Part shown: piece after piece, positions 7,331-13,667 of the stretch
Layout of the letters: each line of letters starts with the position of its first letter
Numbering within the stretch: the first letter of the stretch is position 1
Source of the DNA: a virus
Virus record (IMG/VR): IMGVR_UViG_3300047552_000367
Span: 1-23,065 of that record
Length of the DNA: 23,065 bases
Direction: 5' to 3' (one strand)
Program-made: the position numbers and the translations under genes
Notes under the pieces: generated by a model
The model's input: the letters and a program-made list of their open reading frames with translations, nothing else
Told to the model about the DNA's origin: nothing
Database searches by the model: none

Positions 7331-7365
7331 GGGGATACTTTAATAGTGCAGGTTGTGGTATCCCC
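7331..7365. repeat. 8-bp inverted repeat with 19-nt loop
   Basis: GGGGATAC (7331-7338) and GTATCCCC (7358-7365) are perfect inverted copies. On the minus strand this hairpin would lie just after the GIY-YIG stop. There is no T run after it, so it is not a standard intrinsic terminator; it could be an mRNA-stabilising hairpin or a protein site. Confidence 0.55.
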
Positions 7366-7377
7366 GTACCAATTACA

Positions 7378-7944
7378 TTAATTGTAATCTCTGTTGCACC
7401 ATTCAGCATAAGGTCTTAAAGCTTCCATCATTTCTTCTGTAGTAAGACGTGGTTCTTCTTTTTTAGGTTTCTTTTTGAAAGGTTTGAATACTTTGTCAGA
7501 GGCATGTCTCCAATAATACCCTCCTGCTGTGCGAACATTACCTGTACAGCAAGCACTTATATTATTGCGACATATACCTGTTGCATAGGAAGCCTCAGTT
7601 GCTGACAAGTAAGTACCTACCACTTCACAATTACATATTTTTATTTGAACTACCTCCTCTCCTCCACCACTATGACCTTCCCCACCTTTTGTTAAATTGC
7701 ATTTGGCTTGACCTAGTTCTTTATATTCCGCTATAGTTTGTATCTCCAAATAAAAAGCGTCCTGTTCTCTTAGACCTTCATAGATTTTTTCTACATGGCA
7801 GCAATGAGTATTAAAATAATCTTTAAATAACTTGTTGCGACCTGTTACATTTTTATATCTACTTTTTCTGCCTTTTCCCACATAGAATACTTTTCCAGTT
7901 AGACTATTCTTCCACACATAAACATAGAAATCTCTTTTATTCAT
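7378..7944 (-). CDS. GIY-YIG homing endonuclease with NUMOD1-like C-terminus
   Basis: The GIY-YIG nuclease core is visible at the N-terminus as YVY (residues 7-9) and YVG (21-23) in FYVYVWKNSLTGKVFYVGKG, with a conserved Arg soon after and a Glu-containing segment (AFYLEIQ). The second half has a repeat-like NUMOD1 DNA-binding element (VVGTYLSATEASYATGIC, GGYYWRH) shared in style with the HNH enzymes here. The tail is lysine-rich (KPFKKKPKKEEP). The ribosome site AGGGGG is about 9 nt before the ATG. It is the first gene of the leftward block and has its own motif-linked promoter. It is probably a selfish endonuclease rather than a phage function. Confidence 0.85.
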   Translation of the reverse strand: MNKRDFYVYVWKNSLTGKVFYVGKGRKSRYKNVTGRNKLFKDYFNTHCCHVEKIYEGLREQDAFYLEIQTIAEYKELGQAKCNLTKGGEGHSGGGEEVVQIKICNCEVVGTYLSATEASYATGICRNNISACCTGNVRTAGGYYWRHASDKVFKPFKKKPKKEEPRLTTEEMMEALRPYAEWCNRDYN

Positions 7945-7990
7945 TATCGTTCATCCCCCTAAGATTTAATTTGTATCAGCTGATGAACTA

Positions 7991-8019
7991 ATAATACCAC
8001 AGGTTGTCCTAAGAATCAT
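7991..8019 (-). promoter_or_regulatory. Probable promoter of the GIY-YIG gene
   Basis: Minus strand: extended -10 TGG TATTAT (7991-7999) with weak -35 ATGATT (8014-8019), spacer 17. The 13-bp motif at 8032-8044 sits 12 nt upstream of the -35, the same geometry as two other promoters here. The poor -35 suggests dependence on an activator. A 10-bp palindrome ATCAGCTGAT at 7975-7984 overlaps the expected start. Confidence 0.45.
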
Positions 8020-8031
8020 TAGTGAACCATT

Positions 8032-8044
8032 GGTCAACATGGTA
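8032..8044. promoter_or_regulatory. Operator-like 13-bp motif, copy 3
   Basis: Plus-strand GGTCAACATGGTA, a full consensus match, upstream of the GIY-YIG promoter. A partial, oppositely oriented copy (CCACAGGTTGTCC, 7997-8009) lies between it and the -10. Confidence 0.5.
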
Positions 8045-8192
8045 ACTATAGGATATAGCTTGCTGAAATGTTTTTAACAAAATCGGTAATGAAAGAAAAT
8101 AGAAGCTAGAGCGTGCTAATACTTACAGAAGCTTGCTAGTAAGCTATTTGAATATTGGAAAACATTACATATAAAAATATTTTAAAAAAGTG

Positions 8193-8222
8193 TTGACAAC
8201 TAAAACTTACCTGTGATATAAT
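8193..8222 (+). promoter_or_regulatory. Strong plus-strand promoter P1 of the RNA region
   Basis: Perfect -35 TTGACA (8193-8198), 18-nt spacer, perfect -10 TATAAT (8217-8222) with an extended TGA before it. This is the best promoter match in the window. The start would be near 8229. No protein gene begins for over 600 nt downstream, so its product is probably the structured RNA tract. Confidence 0.8.
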
Positions 8223-8261
8223 AGAATTATATAGAAGTAACAACATGCTTTTCTAATAAAG

Positions 8262-8274
8262 TACCATGTTGACA
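8262..8274. promoter_or_regulatory. Operator-like 13-bp motif, copy 4 (inverted)
   Basis: Plus-strand TACCATGTTGACA, the reverse orientation of the consensus with one mismatch. It contains the -35 of promoter P2 and lies about 35 nt downstream of the P1 start, so a bound protein could block both. Confidence 0.45.
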
Positions 8275-8298
8275 GATATATAGTAGTTATGTTACACT
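8269..8298 (+). promoter_or_regulatory. Second plus-strand promoter P2 of the RNA region
   Basis: -35 TTGACA (8269-8274), 18-nt spacer, -10 TACACT (8293-8298) preceded by TGT (extended -10). The start would be near 8305. It repeats the 18-nt spacing and extended -10 of P1. It could give a shorter RNA beginning just before the 13-bp helix. Confidence 0.45.
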
Positions 8299-8640
8299 GT
8301 AAGCACTTCCCATCGTTCTGCGGTGCGGTGCTAACTTAATATAGAAGCTTCACCGTAGAAATAACGACATAAGCTACGTAAAATAAATGTCCTAGCAGAT
8401 TACTGCCATTGCTAGATTACTCCGTTAGAGGGAGTTTATCGTTGCATGTGCGAGATGCAACACAATTCGTTGAAACCTTTTGTGGGGAACGTATGGAAGC
8501 TTTGGCAAGCGAGAGATTATTTGAGGATAACGAACTCTTTTGACATACGGTCTGATTTTATTTTTATATTTTAAAATCGGGAGGAAGGAAGGAGAACTAC
8601 GTTCTGCAATCTCCACTACGTTCCGATTGCCTAATATTTT

Positions 8641-8801
8641 TAAATACTATTACAGTAACCTATATTATATATTATCCCTGTAGAAAATAAATAAGTTTTT
8701 GTTTTTAATTAAGCTGAACGAGTCGTAGACAAGTGAAGCACGACCGTTAGGTCGTAATAACAGTTACCAATGTTGGATACATTTACTTGTAGATATTTAT
8801 T
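8641..8801. other. AT-rich noncoding stretch with a 6-bp hairpin
   Basis: 8641-8710 is almost pure A/T with T runs (TTTTTGTTTTT). A perfect hairpin ACGACC-GTTA-GGTCGT follows at 8740-8755 without a T run, and an ACGAGTCGT element at 8719-8727 could pair with its arm. GTTAC at 8763-8767 could pair with GTAAC near the RNA 5' end (8237-8241), so this may be the 3' part of the RNA. No protein gene or tRNA is seen. Confidence 0.4.
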
Positions 8802-8814
8802 GGTCAAAATGGTA
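8802..8814. promoter_or_regulatory. Operator-like 13-bp motif, copy 5
   Basis: Plus-strand GGTCAAAATGGTA, one mismatch from consensus, about 40 bp before the HNH start at 8853. Weak -10-like hexamers (TACAAT 8813-8818, TATAAG 8818-8823) overlap or follow it; no good -35 is visible, so the promoter of this gene is uncertain. Confidence 0.45.
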
Positions 8815-8852
8815 CAATATAAGTATAACAAATGAAAAGGAGTTGTGCTTAT

Positions 8853-9368
8853 ATGAAAGATATTCAAGGGTATGAAGGTTTATATGCAGTTACGACTTGT
8901 GGAAAGGTTTGGAGTTATATAAGCAATAAGTGGCTGAAATCATATGATGATAGAGTAGGATACTTGCAGGTATCTCTACGTAAAGAAGGACGTACAAAAA
9001 AGTTTAGAATTCATAGATTGGTACTACTAACCTATGTACCTAATCCCCTCAATTTACCTACAGTAAATCATATAAATGGGGTAAAAACAGATAATTATCT
9101 AAATAATCTCGAATGGTTAAGCTATACTGAAAATAATGTACATGCAATGACATCAGGCTTACGTTTGAATACGTTTATACCAAGAGGTGTAGTACAGGTA
9201 GATATTGAAACAGGTAAGTATATAGCTTTACATGAAACTGTCGCAGATGCGATATTTAGTGTACAAGGTTGTAGAAAAAGCCCAAGTATAACAAGATGTT
9301 GCAGGGGAAAACAAAAGACTGCATATGGTTACAAATGGTGCTATACGTCCTATCCTGTAAATCCATAA
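8853..9368 (+). CDS. HNH homing endonuclease with NUMOD4 domain
   Basis: An in-frame ATG at 8832 exists, but AAAGGAG (8836-8842) lies between it and the ATG at 8853. The paralogues also start at this same point, so the protein begins MKDIQGYEGLYAVTTCGKV (171 aa). NUMOD4 is followed by HNH_3 (FRIHRLVLLTYVP, VNHINGVKTDN, LEWLSY) and a short C-terminal NUMOD1-like part (IALHETVADAIFS, GYKW). It is the only member on the plus strand and lies just after the noncoding tract, facing the integrase. A strong terminator follows. Read-through from P1/P2 could also transcribe it. Confidence 0.88.
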   Translation: MKDIQGYEGLYAVTTCGKVWSYISNKWLKSYDDRVGYLQVSLRKEGRTKKFRIHRLVLLTYVPNPLNLPTVNHINGVKTDNYLNNLEWLSYTENNVHAMTSGLRLNTFIPRGVVQVDIETGKYIALHETVADAIFSVQGCRKSPSITRCCRGKQKTAYGYKWCYTSYPVNP

Positions 9369-9380
9369 TAACATAAAATT

Positions 9381-9411
9381 AGAGAGTAGTCAATACTCTC
9401 TTTTTATTATT
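9381..9411. terminator. Intrinsic terminator between convergent HNH and integrase genes
   Basis: An 8-bp perfect stem AGAGAGTA (9381-9388) / TACTCTCT (9394-9401) with loop GTCAA, then TTTTATTATT. Strong on the plus strand. On the minus strand it is followed by AATTTTATG, so it may also serve the integrase mRNA weakly. Confidence 0.85.
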
Positions 9412-11033
9412 TAAACATACCCTACTAATGTATAAGAATGTAGTAAATTTGAGGGGTTAAGCATGTCACCACTTGGTAAATTAAAGCATTTGCTTTGACC
9501 TTCAATTTGGTTATATGTGTTAGAAAATCGAAAATGTACATGTACCTCCTTATTTTCCTTAATAACTATCCTATTAATAATTGTTTTTAGCATTGCGTTC
9601 GTCCAAGTATTAGAATCTAAACTTGCTAACTTCTTAATTGTATCTGTGATAATTTGTTCTTTATCCACAACAACTTTTTTCTCACTAATTCTTTTTGAAA
9701 GTTCTTCTTTTTCTTTATTAAGTTCAGCTAATTTATTCTCTAACTGTTGACACTGCATTTTGTACAAATCATCGCTGATAAGTTTTTGTGAGTAAGCTGA
9801 CAATAATGACATACTTAACTGGCTCTGTTCTGTGAGTTGTTTCTCTATAGAGTTTAGTAGGCTTTTATCTGAAACCTCTAGTTTAGCCTGCCTGTAACCA
9901 GAGAAGAAAGCTTTAATTGGCTCTAGTTCATCTTTTATTAATTTAGCCATGTGAACACGTAATAATTCATTTAAATCTTCTTCATATATGGCTGACCTAG
10001 AATGTCCTGCCCTTACAGCCCCTGATTGTTCGTACAGACTACATGAATAATATGGAGCATAGTTACGACTGCGTTTTGCTCTCTTAATTATAAATGATTT
10101 TCCACATATGCCACAGAATATTAAATTAGAATACAGTGCAGTGCTAGAGTGACGGCTGCCCTCTGCCTTAGCTTTATTGCTACGTATTGTAATAGCTTCC
10201 TGTGCTGCTTCCCATAACTCCCTATCTATTATAGCCGGGTGGTGGTTCTCATGTATTACCCAATCCTCTTGAGGTAATTGCTTACGTGCTTTTAGTGTAA
10301 CATCTATGCTTCGACTCATTCCTTGTACTAATGCCCCTGTATACACCCTATTTCTAATCATTTGAAGAATACTTGATTTATCCCATTTTCCCCCTCTCTT
10401 TGTGGGAACGTTCTCATCCCTTAATAATTGTTCAAGGTATCTGCACCCCTTACCTCCTGCGTATAACTCAAATATTCTACGTACAGTTATTGCTTCTTTT
10501 TCATTTACTACAAAGTTCTTTGATGTAGTATCATAATCATAGCCGAAGGGTTCTACAGGGCTATGCATCTTACCTTTAGAATCATAGTAGTTCCAAACCT
10601 CTTTTATACGCAAGGAGGTTCTACGTGCCTCCTCCTCACTCAGCCAACTAAAAATGCCGAAGCGTGACATTCCTTCCTTACTTCCTGAGTCCAATCCATC
10701 TTCTACAAATATGATACGTACATTTGCTTCTATTAAATCTGCTATAACTTGTAATGATTCCCGCATATTTCTAGCAAATCTACTATAACTTTTAGCTAAT
10801 AATATATCAAATTTACCTTCTTTAGCATCTGCAATCATCTCTATAAAAGCATTTCTACCTCGTATCTTCGTACCTGATATACCTGCATCCACATATGTTT
10901 TATGTAGAATCCAGTCGTTCTGTGCTATTTTCAAATTGAACATTTGACTTTGGTTTTCGATTGACATTGTTTGGTCATCTTTACTGGCACGAGTGTACAC
11001 ACCCACCTTTAGTTTTTCTGTTTTTGTTATCAT
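9411..11033 (-). CDS. Large serine recombinase (phage integrase)
   Basis: Catalyses attP x attB integration and, with a directionality factor, excision. The resolvase-type domain has the nucleophile Ser17 in VYTRAS, the YVDAGISGTK loop and SYSRFARN with active-site arginines. The recombinase domain begins about PFGYDYD (163-169). The zinc ribbon has CGIC (Cys307, Cys310) and a third Cys at 331, but the usual fourth Cys is missing (RAGHS in its place). A coiled coil near LENKLAELNKEKEEL follows. Length 540 aa is normal. The frame can open with GTG at 11045 or ATG at 11042, but AGGGAG is 2 nt from the latter and 11 nt from the ATG at 11033, which I prefer. Its own promoter overlaps the upstream small ORF. 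Confidence 0.93.
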   Translation of the reverse strand: MITKTEKLKVGVYTRASKDDQTMSIENQSQMFNLKIAQNDWILHKTYVDAGISGTKIRGRNAFIEMIADAKEGKFDILLAKSYSRFARNMRESLQVIADLIEANVRIIFVEDGLDSGSKEGMSRFGIFSWLSEEEARRTSLRIKEVWNYYDSKGKMHSPVEPFGYDYDTTSKNFVVNEKEAITVRRIFELYAGGKGCRYLEQLLRDENVPTKRGGKWDKSSILQMIRNRVYTGALVQGMSRSIDVTLKARKQLPQEDWVIHENHHPAIIDRELWEAAQEAITIRSNKAKAEGSRHSSTALYSNLIFCGICGKSFIIKRAKRSRNYAPYYSCSLYEQSGAVRAGHSRSAIYEEDLNELLRVHMAKLIKDELEPIKAFFSGYRQAKLEVSDKSLLNSIEKQLTEQSQLSMSLLSAYSQKLISDDLYKMQCQQLENKLAELNKEKEELSKRISEKKVVVDKEQIITDTIKKLASLDSNTWTNAMLKTIINRIVIKENKEVHVHFRFSNTYNQIEGQSKCFNLPSGDMLNPSNLLHSYTLVGYV

Positions 11034-11160
11034 TTTGTACATCACTCCCTATCACTTTCTTGTGATAAGTATAACATATTAATAATTCTTTGACAAGGTC
11101 TTTTTCAGAAATATTTCCGTAGTGGGGAACAATAGTCCATTCTGTAGGTTTACTTTTCAT
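10981..11160 (-). CDS. Small ORF overlapping the integrase start, 59 aa
   Basis: Starts MKSKPTEWTIVPHYGNISEK at the ATG 11158-11160, with a GAGGTGAG ribosome site about 7 nt upstream. The first 40 residues read like a real folded protein (amphipathic DLVKELLICYTYHKK). The last 18 lie over the start of the integrase in another frame and are low in complexity. The integrase promoter is embedded in it. It may be a small regulator or directionality factor of the integrase; that is guesswork from position. It could be a chance ORF. Confidence 0.45.
   Translation of the reverse strand: MKSKPTEWTIVPHYGNISEKDLVKELLICYTYHKKVIGSDVQNDNKNRKTKGGCVHSCQ
11050..11067. promoter_or_regulatory. Inverted-repeat operator candidate at the integrase promoter
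   Basis: TATCAC (11050-11055) and GTGATA (11062-11067) form a perfect 6-bp inverted repeat with 6-nt gap. It covers the predicted integrase transcription start, with a third ATCACT at 11041-11046. The geometry suits a dimeric repressor. It is unrelated to the 13-bp motif. Confidence 0.45.
11068..11096 (-). promoter_or_regulatory. Integrase promoter
   Basis: Minus strand: -35 TTGTCA (11091-11096), 17-nt spacer, -10 TATACT (11068-11073), start near 11061, 28 nt before the chosen integrase ATG. It lies inside the 59-aa ORF. Confidence 0.65.
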
Positions 11161-11253
11161 AGGATATCTCACCTCATTTCATGTTAATAGTCTGTATATA
11201 TTAGAAGGAACTAATACTATGCAATCAATGGATACACACCCATACAACACCTG

Positions 11254-11283
11254 TGGACAACCTGTACAAACTGGTGATATACT
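11254..11283 (+). promoter_or_regulatory. Promoter of the plus-strand ParB-like operon
   Basis: -35 TGGACA (11254-11259), 18-nt spacer, -10 TATACT (11278-11283). The -35 overlaps a diverged copy of the 13-bp motif (GGACAACCTGTAC, 11255-11267) and two direct ACCTGT repeats 11 bp apart (11249-11254, 11260-11265), about one helical turn. The first gene starts at 11327. Confidence 0.55.
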
Positions 11284-11326
11284 AAGTTCATAGCAAGCGA
11301 CACATAAATTAAAAGGAGGAAAACAA

Positions 11327-11527
11327 ATGATTAACTTCACAGTATATTTTAAGAATGGAACTAAAAGAGTATTAAAGTCAACAAGAGTTCAAGCAGTAGC
11401 AAACTACATCAATTTGAAATACAGGAATAGCGGTATCGTAGAATACATGGAAGCAGAAGGGTATACGTATACATTAGAAGATATAAATAGCATGGCAATA
11501 TTTTATAGAAAACAATTGCAAGCATAG
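11327..11527 (+). CDS. Hypothetical small protein, 66 aa
   Basis: Begins MINFTVYFKNGTKRVLKSTR with a perfect AAAAGGAGG ribosome site. The pattern is a beta hairpin followed by an amphipathic helix (VQAVANYINLKYR), then an acidic/aromatic stretch and a helix ending FYRKQLQA. No Cys and no membrane segment. It is the first gene of the four-gene rightward operon. Family not recognised; small alpha/beta proteins of this kind are frequent in phage accessory operons. Confidence 0.75.
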   Translation: MINFTVYFKNGTKRVLKSTRVQAVANYINLKYRNSGIVEYMEAEGYTYTLEDINSMAIFYRKQLQA

Positions 11528-11572
11528 CCACTGACCTATAAGGCAGTTAAGGCACGAAAGGGGATTATTAAT

Positions 11573-12157
11573 ATGAAAAAATTAGATAGCAGAGAAATAA
11601 TTAAAGCTGGGGTAAAAGCTACCTTAGGTGAATTAGGTTTTAATGAAAGTTTAGTAGAAAAGATAGCAGTTGTTGTAGAAGAGGATGTAGTTAGTAAAGC
11701 TAAAATGTTAGCGGCACCTACTGCTGAGACAGTAAATGCTAATTCAAACATTCACATAACTACACAAAGTTGTAATGTAAATATAGGCTACACATCTTCA
11801 AATCAGGACGATGTACTGCATAATCTAATTCGCACTTATACTACAAATATAAAATATAGACCTAAAAATGTAGGCAGGGGGCAACAATTTAATGAGGTAT
11901 TAAAGAAAATATTTAAGAAATATCTAGGTATTGAAGATGCAAAAGATAAAGCAATAAGAGTTGTACACACTAATGCATACAGATATGTATTGGATAAAGT
12001 AAAAACTGATTTAGGAATCTCTACAATACACAAGGGTATTGATTCAGCATTAGCAGATAAATTAGCACAATCTTTATATGAGTCTTTTTCTACAATAGGT
12101 AAAAATTATAATGGAGGTGGTATAGAATGCTTAAGCAAATTAACTCAATTCAAATAA
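11573..12157 (+). CDS. Hypothetical phage protein, 194 aa
   Basis: Starts MKKLDSREIIKAGVKATLGE with GGGG 9-10 nt upstream. Residues 1-50 are helical. About 55-80 is polar and Asn/Thr-rich, perhaps a linker. The C-terminal half (FNEVLKKIFKKYLGIED, TNAYRYVLDKVKTDLGI) is helical and basic and faintly resembles ORF6C-type domains at the ends of phage antirepressors. I would not assign it on that. It overlaps the ParB-like gene by 31 nt in another frame, so translation is likely coupled. Confidence 0.75.
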   Translation: MKKLDSREIIKAGVKATLGELGFNESLVEKIAVVVEEDVVSKAKMLAAPTAETVNANSNIHITTQSCNVNIGYTSSNQDDVLHNLIRTYTTNIKYRPKNVGRGQQFNEVLKKIFKKYLGIEDAKDKAIRVVHTNAYRYVLDKVKTDLGISTIHKGIDSALADKLAQSLYESFSTIGKNYNGGGIECLSKLTQFK

Positions 12158-13068
12158 ACGATAGAATAAGAAAGAATGTAAACAGGGATTCAGTAATAGA
12201 ATTAGCGGCTGATATACTAAAGAATGGATTAACACACCCTATTGTAGTTACAGAAAGTGGGATATTAGTTGCAGGTGGAAGAAGATTAGAGGCTTATAAA
12301 ATGTTAAACAAAGAAGAAATAGAAGCTACAGTAATAGCTGATAAAACAGAAGAACAGTTATTTGATATAGAAGCAAGGGAGAACTTAGAGAGAAGAAGTT
12401 TTGTATTAACTGAGTTATATGAGGTTGCAAAGAGAAAGGAGGTATTTGTTAAGGCTGAGAATAAAGAGGCTAAAAAAAGAAAAGCTAAAACCGAAGTTTG
12501 TTCCCACAAATCCGTAGGAACAAAAAAAGATAAAGAAACTGACCATATAGTAGCTAATTATATAGGCTTAAAAGGTACTACGTATAGGAATCTTAAAAAA
12601 GTAATGAATTACGAGGATAAAGAAAACTTCACTTGGATAGATAAGAACGGTGATGTACAAGACTACGATAAGCTATTAGGTTTAATGAATGACACAGGCA
12701 AAGTAACTACTGCACTTAATAAGTTATTCCCTAAAGAAAAGAAAGAGAAAGAAGTAGTAGAAGAAACAGTAACTACAGATAACAATGAAGAACTTCTAAA
12801 AGTAATAGCGGAAAAAGATAAGATTATAGCAGAGAAAGAGGCAAATATAGAAACATTAAAATCCTTGTTAGATATGTTTGACAATAACGCTTCAAGTAAA
12901 GCCAAGGCTATAAGGCTTCCAGACGTATCAAAGGAGTCCTTAAGGTCAGCTAAATCGGGAATATTAAAATGTGTGCATCCTGATTTAAGTAAATTAGATA
13001 AAGAGGACGCAAATGCTTTGACACAGTTCTTTACTGACATGTTTGAAAATAAAGGAGGGGTACAATAA
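12127..13068 (+). CDS. ParB/Spo0J-like DNA-binding protein with an HPD-containing C-terminus
   Basis: The N-terminal ParB/sulfiredoxin domain is clear: NGLTHPIVV, GGRRLEAYK (50-58) and ENLERR (85-90). A KorB-type helix-turn-helix follows (HIVANYIGLKGTTYRNLKKV, about 140-159). A charged coiled coil spans about 205-252. The last 45 residues (SAKSGILKCVHPDLSKL, then KEDANALTQFF) hold an HPD tripeptide between two helices, reminiscent of a J-domain. No ParA gene is in the window, so this is more likely a phage regulator or DNA-organising protein than half of a partition system. The ribosome site GGAGGTGG lies inside the upstream gene. 313 aa. Confidence 0.85.
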   Translation: MLKQINSIQINDRIRKNVNRDSVIELAADILKNGLTHPIVVTESGILVAGGRRLEAYKMLNKEEIEATVIADKTEEQLFDIEARENLERRSFVLTELYEVAKRKEVFVKAENKEAKKRKAKTEVCSHKSVGTKKDKETDHIVANYIGLKGTTYRNLKKVMNYEDKENFTWIDKNGDVQDYDKLLGLMNDTGKVTTALNKLFPKEKKEKEVVEETVTTDNNEELLKVIAEKDKIIAEKEANIETLKSLLDMFDNNASSKAKAIRLPDVSKESLRSAKSGILKCVHPDLSKLDKEDANALTQFFTDMFENKGGVQ

Positions 13069-13667
13069 TGAAATGGAAAAATGGGGTGCAATACAATGAG
13101 GACGGTATGATAAAAATTAAATATACTTTTCAAGAACTATGTGAATTAATGACGAATAAATCCGCACCTAAGGATATGAGATTATTTTGTGATAATTACT
13201 TTATATTAAAACATGAAACTGGTGAATTACTATATGAGGGTACAAATAAGTCCATAATGCTTATACCTCATTACCTACGCTATATATTTACACACCTAGA
13301 GGCAGAAGAACTAAATGAGAAAATACTTAAACACAAGCCTACTCAAGACCTTGAATATATGAAAAACCAAAAAAGTGACCTTTTTCATATAAAAAATACC
13401 AAATCTATATATTTTAACAAATGTTTAGAGAGTTATCCACATATGAATAGTATGCAGCAGAGAGAACTTAGAAACACATTAATTTTTAGACAGTGGGAAC
13501 TGTATGAGATGCTAACAACTACTTTATCCGTATGTGAGGGTTATGAGGGATTTTTAGATGATTTCAGTGAATATATTGCATGTGGTAAAGGTGTCCGGGT
13601 AGATATATTAGAAAAGGTGATAAAAAATGCACAAGCTTATAGAAAAGACAATAATTTAATAGATTAA
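13068..13667 (+). CDS. Hypothetical phage protein, 199 aa
   Basis: The start codon overlaps the TAA of the ParB-like gene (TAATG) and has AAAGGAGGGG upstream, so the two are coupled. The protein (MKWKNGVQYNEDGMIKIKY) is alpha/beta and basic, with a helical C-terminal half (MNSMQQRELRNTLIFRQWEL, VDILEKVIKNAQAYRK). No zinc motif, no membrane segment, no known signature. It is the last gene of the rightward operon and ends inside the terminator stem. Confidence 0.75.
   Translation: MKWKNGVQYNEDGMIKIKYTFQELCELMTNKSAPKDMRLFCDNYFILKHETGELLYEGTNKSIMLIPHYLRYIFTHLEAEELNEKILKHKPTQDLEYMKNQKSDLFHIKNTKSIYFNKCLESYPHMNSMQQRELRNTLIFRQWELYEMLTTTLSVCEGYEGFLDDFSEYIACGKGVRVDILEKVIKNAQAYRKDNNLID

Larger units (their letters stand above)
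8229..8640 (+). ncRNA. Candidate large structured noncoding RNA
   Basis: About 410 nt with no convincing ORF on either strand, directly after strong promoters, and visibly richer in G and C than its flanks. Complementary arms seen by eye: CAACATG 8241-8247 with 8265-8271; a 13-bp helix of 8313-8325 with 8351-8358 plus 8363-8367; CTAGCA 8392-8397 with 8410-8415; ACTCC 8419-8423 with 8431-8435; GTTGCAT 8441-8447 with 8455-8461; CGTATG 8490-8495 with 8544-8549, closing a junction with hairpins 8499-8510 and 8511-8539; 9 bp of 8552-8560 with 8572-8580; GGAGA 8591-8595 with 8610-8614. An alternative 3' helix pairs 8575-8580 with 8623-8628. No Rho-independent terminator is obvious, and the 3' end could lie nearer 8775. 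Phage-borne large RNAs (ROOL, GOLLD) are known classes of similar size; I cannot assign it to one. It is not recognisable as tmRNA, RNase P, 6S RNA or tRNA. Confidence 0.6.

Noticed and set aside
8425-8616. 63-codon minus-strand ORF in the noncoding tract
   Set aside because: It has no ribosome site, a basic low-information product and lies opposite the helix-rich tract; it is best seen as a by-product of the RNA sequence.
8300-8640. tRNA or tmRNA gene
   Set aside because: No T-loop consensus followed by an acceptor stem and no tag-peptide frame could be found.
7945-8852. Group I intron between the GIY-YIG and HNH genes
   Set aside because: Endonuclease genes often sit in introns, but the flanks are not halves of one gene and I see no conserved P/Q/R/S core. 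A covariance search would be needed to exclude it fully.
12127-13068. Complete ParABS plasmid-type partition system
   Set aside because: Only a ParB-like gene is visible; there is no ParA ATPase and no clear parS palindrome cluster in the window.
13433-13441. Perfect DnaA box TTATCCACA
   Set aside because: Single copy inside a coding gene, with no cluster or AT-rich unwinding element beside it; not enough for an origin.
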